The notes beneath the pieces were generated by a model, which was given only the letters and a program-made list of their open reading frames with translations, had not been told where the DNA came from and did not search any database. The position numbers and the translations under genes are program-made. From Fagopyrum homotropicum (taxonomy: Eukaryota > Streptophyta > Magnoliopsida > Caryophyllales > Polygonaceae), in the NCBI GenBank assembly GCA_033239125.1, contig BSWB01000004.1:30687501-30751500 (forward strand): DNA of 64,000 bases, in the 5' to 3' direction. Shown here in pieces: positions 33,881-48,149 of the stretch. Within the stretch, counting starts at the first letter, position 1; every line of letters starts with the position of its first letter.

Positions 33881-34144
33881 CTGCACGAATAGTAATAGCT
33901 ACAGTTATAAACTAGCTGATCTATCATAACAGTAAAAGCCTATAATTATTCTAAGAATACCGAGATCCGCAGAGGTAGTGGTGGTCATCCGTACTTTCTA
34001 TCCCAATATGACTCTGTATGCACTTTAAAACCAAAATTCTCTTTGGAAAACTCAGACCCTTTTCGGGTTCTGTTTATTTACTTATATGACCTTTTTAGAT
34101 GATTCAAGTGCCATTGTTGCCAACCTAGAGCTCTGATACCATGT
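33881..34144 (-). promoter_or_regulatory. Element D leader with primer-binding site
   Basis: The primer site TGGTATCAGAG in sense is at 34131-34141, three bases after the LTR. The leader shares blocks with A, B and H: GGCAACAATGGCACTT, a stem-loop at 34053-34072 (CAGA-CCC...GGGTTCTG), and a GTAC..GACCACCAC..GGATCTC block near 33961-34000. Confidence 0.85.
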
Positions 34145-37100
34145 TGTAACACCCCAAAATTTTCAACTTAGGGAGTTACTGGTGAGGACCGCACAGTGGG
34201 TCCCGACCTTAGTTTGACAACAACTTAACAAGATCTTACAACAAGGCACATATAAGGAAAAACCAGAAATCATAAAATAGTTCTTAATAATGCATGAATG
34301 TGACCAGATCAACTACAGCCGGAAAACGTAATATAACAAAGTACGAAAGGAAATAAGGTTCAACTGTAAAACCCACAAATGCAGAAACTGTAAAACGTCC
34401 TAAAGTACGACACCCCGGCTGACCACTACCATCTGGATCACTCGGCATCTGCTCTAACCTGTGTCAAATCTAAACAACATATCAACCGTTAGCTAACTAA
34501 CCAAATATAAGCAAAATGATAACAGCACAAACACAAGCAGAAACAAAATTAAACAGACATCATGCTGGCACTCAACCAATTATTATCTATTATTTAAGTG
34601 ATTCACATTATTCAATTTAAGTTGTGGCACGAGAACTATTATTAGTTCTCGCCTCCGTTCCTTATCCAACTGGTGTAGGTCTAGCTGACTTCCACTGGTA
34701 GCATCACTACAAACCATGTATGGACTAGTCCCTAAAGAAACCCCCAACGCTCGCAAGCTACTGAGCAGAATGCCACCGCCCGTTACTCTTAGGCCAAAAT
34801 ATAGGTCGGTAATTATATATCACAACCTATCTCTCTAAACATTTCAATCACACACCACCATCATCATTTATACTCATATGTAGAAGTCAGCTAAGTAAGC
34901 CCAAAGGACTTACCTGATATAAAGCTCGACTCTTTGTAAACCACTCGCTCTGTAAACTGTAGCAACTCAGTTGCCTGCCAAAGGCGATACGTGCATTAGC
35001 ACACTCTCACGTAGTTAGAAGTCTAAGACTTCTAAGATTGAATAATGTATTAAGACATAACTAGTTACAGTGTTAATTTAGGGTAAAATGACCATTTTAC
35101 CTGATATAAAGCTCGCAAGCTACTGAGCAGAATGCCACCGCACATATAAGGAAAAACCAGAAATCATAAAATAGTTCTTAATAATGCATGAATGTGACCA
35201 GATCAACTACAGCCGGAAAACGTAATATAACAAAGTACGAAAGGAAACAAGGTTCAACTGTAAAACCCACAAATGCAGAAACTGTAAAACGTCCTAAAGT
35301 ACGACACCCCGGCTGACCACTACCGTCTGGATCACTCGGCATCTGCTCTAACCTGTGGCAAATCTACACAACATATCAACAGTTAGCTAACTATCCAAAT
35401 ATAAGCAAAATGATAACAGCACAAGCACAAACAGAAACAAAAATAAACAAACATCATGCTGGCACTCAATCATTTATTATCTATTATTTAAGTGATTCAC
35501 ATTATTCAATTTAAGTTGTGGCACGAGAAGTATTATCAGTTCTCGCCTCCGTTCCTTATCCAACTGGTGTAGGTCTAGCTGACTTCCACTGGTAGCATCA
35601 CTACAAACCATGTATGGACTAGTCCCTAAAGAAACCCCCAACGCTCGCAAGCTACTGAGCAGAATGCCACCGCCCGTTACTCTTAGGCCAAAATATAGGT
35701 CGGTAATTATATATCACAACCTATCTCTCTAAACATTTCAATCACACACCACCATCATCATTTATACTCATATGTAGAAGTCAGCTAAGTAAGCCCAAAG
35801 GACTTACCTGATATAAAGCTCGACTCTTTGTAAACCACTCGCTCTGTAAACTGTAGCAACTCAGTTGCCTGCCAAAGGCGATACGTGCATTAGCACACTC
35901 TCACGTAGTTAGAAGTCTAAGACTTCTAAGATTGAATAATGTATTAAGACATAACTAGTTACAGTGTTAATTTAGGGTAAAATGACCATTTTACCCTTGG
36001 TCCCGAAATTCCCGAAAACTCTAAAATTCATGTCTAAACTCCTAATTGAGGTTCTAAAATCATATTCTAATTCCTAAGATTTTGTTTGGTTCCAAACTGA
36101 CATTTTTCCTATGTTTCTATTTTCCGGAAGATCGTAAAAGTCTAACTTCGGCTCTAAATATAAAATTCTTAACAGCTTATAATAATTCCGAATAAGTTCT
36201 CTCGATCATCTATGATGTTCCAACTACCCCTAGGAGCAAGAATTCCTCACAACTGTTCATCCATTATTCCTATAAAAATTCACAAAGTTGGCTACTTCAC
36301 TCAAAATTCCTATACTTAGCCAAAAACTTAAGTTTACCAAAACTGCTCAACTACCTAACTTCGGGAGCTCATAACTTCTAATCCGACCGTTCATTGCTTC
36401 TCAAATTTTAATATGCTAAACTACATATATCCATCTACCACATATCCAAAATTCAACGGTGGATCTTTATCCAAACGTTCAATCATTGGTCGACAAGATA
36501 GGCAGTTAATAACCTCAAAGCTGAAGGAATAAATTGGATTTTACAGCAGCCCCTTATGTCTATCATTTTATTTATAAATTCCAGCAGCTACCTATTACTA
36601 TCTTAACTATGTTTAAGGCCGAACTACAGCAACCTAAACAATACTATGAATTAAGAGAGCTAGAGACATTACAACCTAGTTGTAAAGGAAGCAACAAAAC
36701 TCTACTGCACATGGCTTACCTTGCTGCAGTGGGTTAGGAGTGCTATTGTGCTCACAAACTTCCCAGACCTTGCTACCCGGATCTCAGAATGTGATCTAAG
36801 ATACCTGCAGTTTGTTTAGGACAAGTCAAACTCGACTGTTTAGGTATGTACTTGGGAGGATGATGGTTCGGCTACACTTACTTGGCACTGCAGTAGGGAA
36901 GTCGAAGAAGGAGGCTGTACGTATACCCTCACTTAAGACAGCACGTTGATGACGGAAGGTGGAGGGAGAAGGAGAAGTGACGTTGGCCTGTGTTGCTTGC
37001 TGTTGCGTTGAAGCACTCGATCGAGATGGACAGATTTGCTGCAGAAGAAGATCGAAGCTTGCAGAATCGTGGACAGAAGGAAGAGGAAACAAACGGATCT

Positions 37101-37852
37101 GGCTGTGTGCAAGGAGTGAATGTACTCACGGGGCAAGGAAGGAAAGCGTGCTTCTGTAGATGAATCTGGACGGAAATCAGGAGGGGACTGGCGTGTATAA
37201 CGGCTGCAGAATAAGGAGAGAAGGTTAAACGTATTAGGCAGTTTCTAATATTCTGTAACAGCTGCTGACTAGGACGATTTGCATCCATTCTGGGTTGTTC
37301 CTGGGCTGTGAGAGTTGGCAGCAAATGTTCGTCTTCCACCTGGGCTGAGAGTACATGAATCAGGCGTGGGCTGGAGTTGTGCTGCTGCTGGGCTGAGCTG
37401 AAGAATGCAGGCGCTTCTGGACTGGCAAGACAACGCTGGTGGGCTGAGGCAGTCAAGGTAAGCAGTGGGCTGTTGGGCTGGGCTAGCTGGCTGCAGAACT
37501 GGATCCGTTGGAGCTGAAATATCGGTTAACAGATGGGCTAAACTGGGCTGCGACTGGCTCCTTAACTTAGCGAGTTTCTGGCTGAACAAGATTCCGACAC
37601 ATAAATATACGGACTAGGCGGATATAGAGTTTATTATAGATTAAGATCGGTTAAGAATTCTATCATTTTATGCGGAAGTAGTTTGCATAAAATGATAAAC
37701 TATTTAAAAGATTCTATCATTTTATGTGAAGGAGTCTACATAAAATGATAAATCCTATGATAATATGTCTAACTAAGTAGACGGATAAGCATAAACTGTT
37801 TGAGATCGAGTTTATAACAGAACTAGACGGAATGAAAATTCCGGATATTACA
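34145..37852 (-). repeat. Element D 5' LTR, 3708 bp, with internal duplication
   Basis: About 0.9 kb longer than the 3' LTR because 34247-35100 is repeated at 35141-35994 (offset 894), joined by a 40-bp patchwork. The rest matches 19565-22367. An ORF of 175 codons (36929-37456, minus) recurs in the LTR copies; it is Ser/Gln-rich with no domain and I treat it as chance. Confidence 0.94.
35101..35140. other. Template-switch patchwork joining the duplicated LTR segment
   Basis: 35101-35115 copies 34914-34928, and 35111-35140 copies about 34749-34778. The joins share short overlaps: TTACC at the first, GCTCG at the second, GC at the third, where the second copy begins. Confidence 0.8.
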
Positions 37853-39947
37853 ATATGTTTTAAAATACTATTGCATTCAATTAAATGAATAAAAACCTAA
37901 TTTTATCAATGTGCTTAGATATTTTACGCAAAACCCTTTTTGGTTAGATAACAAATTAAGATAGTTTCTTTACTTTTATCCAAAATTATGAAAACATCAA
38001 GGAAACTATACATACATCCAACCCATTTAATAAATCCTATTGTCAAATCCAATAGAATCAACAAAATTATATGAATATCCTTTTTTAAATTGATTGATCA
38101 TCTCTTTATGAGGAATAGGATGTATAGTAAAACACGAATAATAAAAATAAATACATAAATTTAATCCCGTATTTGTCGAGTAGTGTAGTAGTAAAAATTA
38201 ATAAATAACACACTTTATCATAAATTTTAATAATTGCATAAACATGTAAAGTGGTTGATGTTATAAGAAGAAGAAAAAATAAGAGTATTTTTTACAAAAA
38301 AGAAACATAAATATTATAGAATTAAGCAGGTTAATAGTACAATTATACAATAAGTATTATATTCTAAAAGTGTATCTTACCAATATTGATGATAAAAAAA
38401 ACATTTTCAAAGGTTAATGACTCTAACTTTGTGCACCTTTGGAAGGAGACTTAAGCCTCTCATTTGTTGAACCCGTTGACATGTAAAATATACTTGGTTT
38501 TCCACGAACCCTTCAACAACAATTGATCATCATAAAGGGTATATTGATTCAATATTTCTCCAAGAGAGTGTTAAAATGGTGTTCATCATCCAACACGTTC
38601 AAATTGAAGTTATTATTACAACGGGTGACTTTTTATGAATAAGACAATTTATCAAAATTGCTCCCGCACGAGCACACTTAACTTCAGAGTTCTTTGTCCT
38701 CACTCGACCACTGAAAAGAAGAATTTTTTTTTGACATGGGTAGCAATCCATCCTTATAAGTTAACCATAAATCTCCATTCAAATGATGCACATAACAATT
38801 TTACCAGGTGTTACCGCTTCTAACTCCAATTTGAACGTATTGGAAGATGAATCCGTTTTTAATGTTTGTGGAGAAAATTTTGGATCAATATAATCTGTTT
38901 TGATGACCGAATAATGTTGAACGGGTATACTTGTAGAATTTATAGATTCTTTCTATCGTGATTGAAATATATTATAAGGTGTATACAAAAAACAAAAGCA
39001 ATAATCATTATTGAAACTCTCAATTGATTTTACCAACCAACTAAATTAACTATAATATTTAATAATCATATAATATCCAAGTGAATCAACCGATATATTC
39101 ACTTGTGTGGGATTAATTATTCATTATCAATATTGTTAGATATTAAGTAACACATCAAAAGATTTATTAGTTTTTTCCATAATATTCTTTAAATCTCAAA
39201 TATTTTATATAAAATAATTTTTATTCATTATTATTTACTAAGTAACTAAATAATATATTATATTAATAACAATAAAACTTCTCATTTATTGAATACAAAA
39301 AATAAATTTGGCCACCCTAGTTATTCTATTGTACCATAAATATTCTTCCGAAAATCTTCATTTTTATATATATTTTAAGATTTAATATACTATGCTAAAT
39401 AATACACTCAAATAAAATATCATAAAACCAAGTCATCGAATAAAAGAAAACCGATTTCACTAATCCAATTTGTTATTTTTCAAAGAATTTTTCGATGTCA
39501 GCATCAAATTAGACGAAATCAATTATTTTGAATGCAAAATACCAATTATACATAACATAACATTATTAAAGTTTTTAACTAAATGATTTATTATATATGT
39601 TTTGAAATACTATTGCATTCAATTAAATGAATAAAAACCTAATTTTATCAATATGCTTAGATATTTTACGCAAAACCCTTTTTGGTTAGATAACAAATTA
39701 AGATAGTTTCTTTACTTTTATCCAAAATTATGAAAACATCAAGGAAACTATACATACATCCAACCCATTTAATAAATCCTATTGTCAAATACAATAGAAT
39801 CAACAAAATTATATGAATATCCTTTTTTAAATTGATTGATCAACTCTTTATGAGGAATAGGATGTATAGTAAAACACGAATAATAAAAATAAATACATAA
39901 ATTTAATCCCGTATTTGTCGAGTAGTGTAGTAGTAAAAATTAATAAA
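37853..39947. repeat. Repeat C, units 2 and 3 (1742-bp tandem period)
   Basis: ATATGTTTT at 37853 recurs at 39595, and the 350 bp after each match closely. Together with 18191-19564 this gives at least three consecutive units before D, B and F split them. The repeat is strongly AT-rich with no credible gene. A 5S-rRNA-like 36-bp stretch is at 38657-38693. Unit 3 is cut at 39947 by F; the expected TSD is ATAAA. Confidence 0.85.
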
Positions 39948-42076
39948 TGTAACACCCCAAATCCGCGGGACTCGGGATGTCACATTGGGCTAGGATCTCA
40001 CAATAGATCCTGACCCTAACGTGACAACAAGTTCACTGGACCTTACAACATGGCACTGACAGATATAAAACAAATACATAAAACAATATAAACTGTACGA
40101 CCCAAAGTAAACAACAACATAGCCGAGTATATAAAACGACATCCTCACATAGGAGGTACAAAAGATCATCCTCACACAGGAGGGGAAACACAACAACCCC
40201 AAACCAACCACCTAATGTACGAGAGTCCTCGGCCTGTCACCCTGCCAGATCACCCAGTAGCGCCTAACCTGTAAACATCTACAACACGGTATGAAACCAT
40301 TAGCTAACCATACATATATGAGGTAATGCATAAGCACAAGCACATTCATGAAAGATAAACACATCAGCATGCTATCACACATTTACCCATTTATTATCTT
40401 TATATAATAACCATTCACTCAAAAACCGTATATATATAGATAGATGAAAGTATGTGACACGAGGACCGATACATCCCCGCCTCTGAGTACAATGTTCAGC
40501 TGTACGAGTATCGGTAACACAATCCGTGTACCCTATGGGAGTGGATTGCGTCCTTCCTGTAAACCAGTCTGGCCCGACATCAGAGAACCTCCCAGACTCC
40601 ACGGCGGGATGAAAGGGAAAGGTTATCACAGCCACGCAGTGGGGCAGTCAATAGAACATAGGTCGATAAAAACGACAACTCATGATATCATAGCAAACAT
40701 ATAAAGCACACACCACTCATGCAAACACCCAATATAGGGATGGTAGCTAAGTAAGTCCTACGGACTTACCTCAACCTCGTACAAACTCAACCACGATCAC
40801 CTCTACACTAGAGGGACAACACAGCCTATAAACAAGGCATAAAGAGATATATCAACCTCTATTCATCAAAGGGGTCACACCTAGATCCAAAGGGATCCAT
40901 AAGGATCATACTCAATCTATGAGCCTCACAACCAACTAAACCTCAATATCTCAGCATAACTCACAATTCCTCAAGTCTCAAGGTAGTATCTAATCAACAT
41001 TCCTCAATCTCAATTTTAATCCTAATTTAATTAATTAACCTTTAATTAATTAATTAGATTTCGCCAGAATAACGTTTTGCCCACAGGCAATTTCTAAACC
41101 CCTGTCATCAGATTTCATCAAACAAGAACCCATAATCACCAGAATAATATAACGACCATAATGGAATTTCAAATTGTCCTATTTGACAAGCCTAAAGTCA
41201 ATTTAGGCCAAATCGCAGTACAGAAAACGAATAAATTCATAACTTATTCGTTACTAACCCGATTGACGATCTGAAAGAAGATTCGGAATCACAATGACGC
41301 TGGCTACGCATGGACAGCATCAAATTCATCGGGATCTGAGCGACGGAACCGTCCTGGTGACATATATGCTCGACTAGCCCTCCATATACTCGGAAATGCA
41401 GAAACTCGGTACCGTTATGAAGAGAATGAAGAGAGGAATCCAGAAACTCAAACGGAATTGAAATAGGATTAGAAACGGAGAGTAGATCTTAGTTTGAAGG
41501 TTGAGAGAAATCAGAGTTTTTACGAGAAAACGTGAAAGGAAATGAATTAATAAAGGTTTTTCCGCTATTTATAGTGAAGACGATAATTATCCTTTAGTAA
41601 AGTCGATAATTATCCTTTAACCGATCCAAAGGCGGGTCGAATCTCTTTCTCCAAACTTCTCGAGATTGGAACATTAAATCTGGAATATTGTAGGGATAAT
41701 TATTACACAACTGCCTCGGAAAACGTGTATTCCTAAGCCGTCTTTCTTAGCCGTTAAGAAACGAAATAGCGACTCTTTAGGCCGTTTTGCCTCTCAATGT
41801 TATTTCATATCTAAGACATATCCGATGTCCTGATCATTTCTCTCAACTACATTTTTATTAATTGGAGCTCCCAAATGCTCCAAATAACAACGGAGGGTAA
41901 AAATAATTACCCGGGGGAAAAAGTAAAAATTTCCCCTAACGTCCAAAATTACGCGAGGAACATAACGGTGAGACTCATACTCATCACTTGGGAAATCTTC
42001 GCAAGTTATATGTCAATTACTATCAACGATTAAGTTAATCAACATTAATTAGAATTCGGAAATCCTAGCTATTACA
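39948..42076 (-). repeat. Element F 3' LTR, 2129 bp
   Basis: It begins TGTAACACCCCAAATCCGCGG and ends CTATTACA. A donor hairpin GTAAGTCC-TAC-GGACTTAC is at 40751-40769. It also holds a TTAATTAA-rich inverted stretch near 41025-41060. G is a full-length relative in the opposite orientation. Confidence 0.92.
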
Positions 42077-42113
42077 TCACACACCCTTAAAAAAAAGTTT
42101 CGTCCCGAAACTT
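42077..42113 (-). promoter_or_regulatory. Element F polypurine tract with upstream stem-loop
   Basis: In sense: AAGTTTCGGGACGAAACTT (42095-42113), then a purine run TTTTTTTTAAGGGTGTGTGA into the LTR start TGTAATAG. The second copy is at 52424-52460. Confidence 0.8.
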
Positions 42114-42172
42114 GAACAATTCCCAAATTCTCTCGGACCCATACGCCGAGGTATAACTCTCACTCTTTCTAT

Positions 42173-42576
42173 CGGAGGTATCACATCTCCGTTCAAAAGA
42201 TCACAACCTATAACAATCTATAACCTCAAGTATAAACATGGAGAAATCATCATCTCCAGGAAACAGGGCCATAACGCTACCCAAAGGCGTAGAGGAATCA
42301 CGTCTCTCGCCATACCACATCACAAGGCATAGAGGAAGCACATCTCTAGCCAAAACATATCACATGCATAGAGGAAATACGTCTCTAGCCAACCCATAAA
42401 CATATACATCGCATGGAGGAATCACATCTCCACTGAACTATGTCCATCAAGGTAGCATGGAGGAAAGAACCATCTCCAGCTGAATCCTAATCCCACTCAA
42501 ATAGCATGGAGGAAAGAACCATCTCTAGCTATAAATATGATCATACTCGGGTAGCGTGGAGGAAGTAATCATCTCC
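42173..42576 (-). repeat. Array of nine short stem-loop units in F's 3' non-coding region
   Basis: Units of 17-19 bp of the form (GG/AG)AGGAA-N-ATCTC(C/T), each an imperfect inverted repeat: starts at 42173, 42240, 42291, 42331, 42370, 42415, 42459, 42508 and 42558, spaced 39-67 bp. Spacers vary. In the second copy units 1-5 remain (52520-52733) and element H cuts the array right after unit 5. Confidence 0.75.
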
Positions 42577-43022
42577 AGCTATAGCATACATCACGCTAGC
42601 ACATCAAGATCTACTAAGATCATAAATCACATCACAACTAGCATAGAATAACATATCAAGGCATATAAGCACATAAGCACAACATTCATCAAGATAGCAC
42701 TAAGATCTACTCGTGCTCCCACAAATGGGTAAGTCCTAACATAAACTCTGGATAGTTCCTCAGGACACTATCCTCAGTCTCTCATATAGCCTCTTCAGGT
42801 CTTCATCTCGACCATCCCTATCCTCAATATCGGCATGTCTTTCAAATGCAAGCGTTTCAAATCTTATTCCAAGAATGTAATCAGATGCTCAACAACGATG
42901 TGTTTCAACTTAACCACTAGATCATTATAACTCACAAAGTGTTTCCAACCTGGTATATACTTTCTCAGTTGAGACACAAGAACACTGGGTGAACATCCAC
43001 CAACTTCAGAGTGAAAGCTAAA

Positions 43023-45039
<2,017 letters not shown>

Positions 45040-46055
45040 TGTTTAGGTATGTACTTGGGAGGATGATGGTTCGGCTACACTTACTTGGCACTGCAGTAGG
45101 GAAGTCGAAGAAGGAGGCTGTACGTATACCCTCACTTAAGACAGCACGCTGATGACGGAAGGTGGAGGGAGAAGGAGAAGTGACGTTGGCCTGTGTTGCT
45201 TGCTGTTGCGTTGAAGCACTCGATCGAGATGGACAGATTTGCTGCAGAAGAAGATCGAAGCTTGCAGAATCGTGGACAGAAGGAAGAGGAAACAAACGGA
45301 TCTGGCTGTGTGCAAGGAGTGAATGTACTCACGGGGCAAGGAAGGAAAGCGTGCTTCTGTAGAAGAATCTGGACGGAAATCAGGAGGGGACTGGCGTGTA
45401 TAACGGCTGCAGAATAAGGAGAGAAGGTTAAACGTATTAGGCAGTTTCTAATATTCTGTAACAGCTGCTGACTAGGACGATTTGCATCCATTCTGGGTTG
45501 TTCCTGGGCTGTGAGAGTTGGCAGCAAATGTCCGTCTTCCACCTGGGCTGAGAGTACATGAATCAGGCGTGGGCTGGAGTTGTGCTGCTGCTGGGCTGAG
45601 CTGAAGAATGCAGGCGCTTCTGGACTGGCAAGACAACGCTGCTGGGCTGAGGCAGTCAAGGTAAGCAGTGGGCTGTTGGGCTGGGCTAGCTGGCTGCAGA
45701 ACTGGATCCGTTGGAGCTGAAATATCGGTTAACAGATGGGCTAAACTGGGCTGCAACTGGCTCCTTAACTTAGCGAGTTTCTGGCTGAACAAGATTCCGA
45801 CACATAAATATACGGACTAGGCGGATATAGAGTTTATTATAGATTAAGATCGGTTAAGAATTCTATCATTTTATGCGGAAGTAGTTTGCATAAAATGATA
45901 AACTATTTAAAAGATTCTATCATTTTATGTGAAGGAGTCTACATAAAATGATAAATCCTATGATAATATGTCTAACTAAGTAGACGGATAAGCATAAACT
46001 GTTTGAGATCGAGTTTATAACAGAACTAGACGGAATGAAAATTCCGGATATTACA
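45040..46055 (-). repeat. Fragment of D 5' LTR in the duplicated block
   Basis: It copies 36837-37852, including the 10-bp insertion specific to D's 5' LTR, which shows it came from that LTR and not the 3' one. Confidence 0.92.
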
Positions 46056-48149
46056 ATATGTTTTAAAATACTATTGCATTCAATTAAATGAATAAAAACC
46101 TAATTTTATCAATGTGCTTAGATATTTTACGCAAAACCCTTTTTGGTTAGATAACAAATTAAGATAGTTTCTTTACTTTTGTCCAAAATTATGAAAACAT
46201 CAAGGAAACTATACATACATCCAACCCATTTAATAAATCCTATTGTCAAATCCAATAGAATCAATAAAATTATATGAATATCCTTTTTTAAATTGATTGA
46301 TCATCTCTTTATGAGGAATAGGATGTATAGTAAAACACGAATAATAAAAATAAATACATAAATTTAATCCCGTATTTGTCGAGTAGTGTAGTAGTAAAAA
46401 TTAATAAATAACACACTTTATCATAAATTTTAATAATTGCATAAACATGTAAAGTGGTTGATGTTATAAGAAGAAGAAAAAATAAGAGTATTTTTTACAA
46501 AAAAGAAACATAAATATTATAGAATTAAGCAGGTTAACAGTACAATTATACAATAAGTATTATATTCTAAAAGTGTATCTTACCAATATTGATGATAAAA
46601 AAAACATTTTCAAAGGTTAATGACTCTAACTTTGTGCACCTTTGGAAGGAGACTTAAGCCTCTCATTTGTTGAACCCGTTGACATGTAAAATATACTTGG
46701 TTTTCCACGAACCCTTCAACAACAATTGATCATCATAAAGGGTATATTGATTCAATATTTCTCCAAGAGAGTGTTAAAATGGTGTTCATCATCCAACACG
46801 TTCAAATTGAAGTTATTATTACAACGGGTGACTTTTTATGAATAAGACAATTTATCAAAATTGCTCCCGCACGAGCACACTTAACTTCAGAGTTCTTTGT
46901 CCTCACTCGACCACTGAAAAGAAGAATTTTTTTTGACATGGGTAGCAATCCATCCTTATAAGTTAACCATAAATCTCCATTCAAATGATGCACATAACAA
47001 TTTTACCAGGTGTTACCGCTTCTAACTCCAATTTGAACGTATTGGAAGATGAATCCGTTTTTAATGTTTGTGGAGAAAATTTTGGATCAATATAATCTGT
47101 TTTGATGACCGAATAATGTTGAACGGGTATACTTGTAGAATTTATAGATTCTTTCTATCGTGATTGAAATATATTATAAGGTGTATACAAAAAACAAAAG
47201 CAATAATCATTATTGAAACTCTCAATTGATTTTACCAACCAACTAAATTAACTATAATATTTAATAATCATATAATATCCAAGTGAATCAACCGATATAT
47301 TCACTTGTGTGGGATTAATTATTCATTATCAATATTGTTAGATATTAAGTAACACATCAAAAGATTTATTAGTTTTTTCCATAATATTCTTTAAATCTCA
47401 AATATTTTATATAAAATAATTTTTATTCATTATTATTTACTAAGTAACTAAATAATATATTATATTAATAACAATAAAACTTCTCATTTATTGAATACAA
47501 AAAATAAATTTGGCCACCCTAGTTATTCTATTGTACCATAAATATTCTTCCGAAAATCTTCATTTTTATATATATTTTAAGATTTAATATACTATGCTAA
47601 ATAATACACTCAAATAAAATATCATAAAACCAAGTCATCGAATAAAAGAAAACCGATTTCACTAATCCAATTTGTTATTTTTCAAAGAATTTTTCGATGT
47701 CAGCATCAAATTAGACGAAATCAATTATTTTGAATGCAAAATACCAATTATACATAACATAACATTATTAAAGTTTTTAACTAAATGATTTATTATATAT
47801 GTTTTGAAATACTATTGCATTCAATTAAATGAATAAAAACCTAATTTTATCAATATGCTTAGATATTTTACGCAAAACCCTTTTTGGTTAGATAACAAAT
47901 TAAGATAGTTTCTTTACTTTTATCCAAAATTATGAAAACATCAAGGAAACTATACATACATCCAACCCATTTAATAAATCATATCGTCAAATACAATAGA
48001 ATCAACAAAATTATATGAATATCCTTTTTTAAATTGATTGATCAACTCTTTATGAGGAATAGGATGTATAGTAAAACACGAATAATAAAAATAAATACAT
48101 AAATTTAATCCCGTATTTGTCGAGTAGTGTAGTAGTAAATATTAATAAA
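46056..48149. repeat. Repeat C units in the duplicated block
   Basis: Same structure as 37853-39947: the first unit starts at 46056 and the next at 47797 (period 1741). The 5S-like stretch is at 46861-46897. Confidence 0.88.

Larger units (their letters stand above)
19565..37852 (-). mobile_element. Element D: Tekay/Del-like Ty3/gypsy retrotransposon with gag-pol, split by element E
   Basis: The TSD is ATATG at 19560-19564 and 37853-37857. LTRs begin TGTAACACCC and end CCGGATATTACA on the plus strand. In sense (minus): 5' LTR 34145-37852, primer site, leader, gag-protease-RT-RNase H-integrase with a chromodomain-like tail, polypurine tract, 3' LTR 19565-22367. The protein order, the tRNA-Met primer and the tail motif DEATWE place it with Tekay/Del chromoviruses (family knowledge). 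It is inactivated by nonsense changes, a 4-bp insertion and element E. Without E and one TSD copy it is about 11.9 kb. Confidence 0.95.
39948..43022 (-). mobile_element. Element F: partial LTR retrotransposon (3' LTR and end of interior)
   Basis: 3' LTR 39948-42076, then in antisense order polypurine tract (42077-42113), a stem-loop array (42173-42576) and a pol relic. At about 42960-43022 the minus strand still reads LVDVHPVF followed by an LN.ESIYQ-like stretch, matching the integrase tail region HPVFHVSQLR. The interior is cut at 43023 by LTR J, so the 5' half of F is not in this copy. Confidence 0.85.

Noticed and set aside
36929..37456. 175-codon minus-strand ORF in D's LTR, repeated at 45132-45659
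   Set aside because: It recurs only because the LTR recurs. In the 3' LTR a stop breaks it, and it shows no domain or signal.
42173..42576. Possible CRISPR-like array
   Set aside because: Units are degenerate and spacing is irregular, there are no cas genes, and it lies in a plant retrotransposon. Better described as stem-loop repeats.
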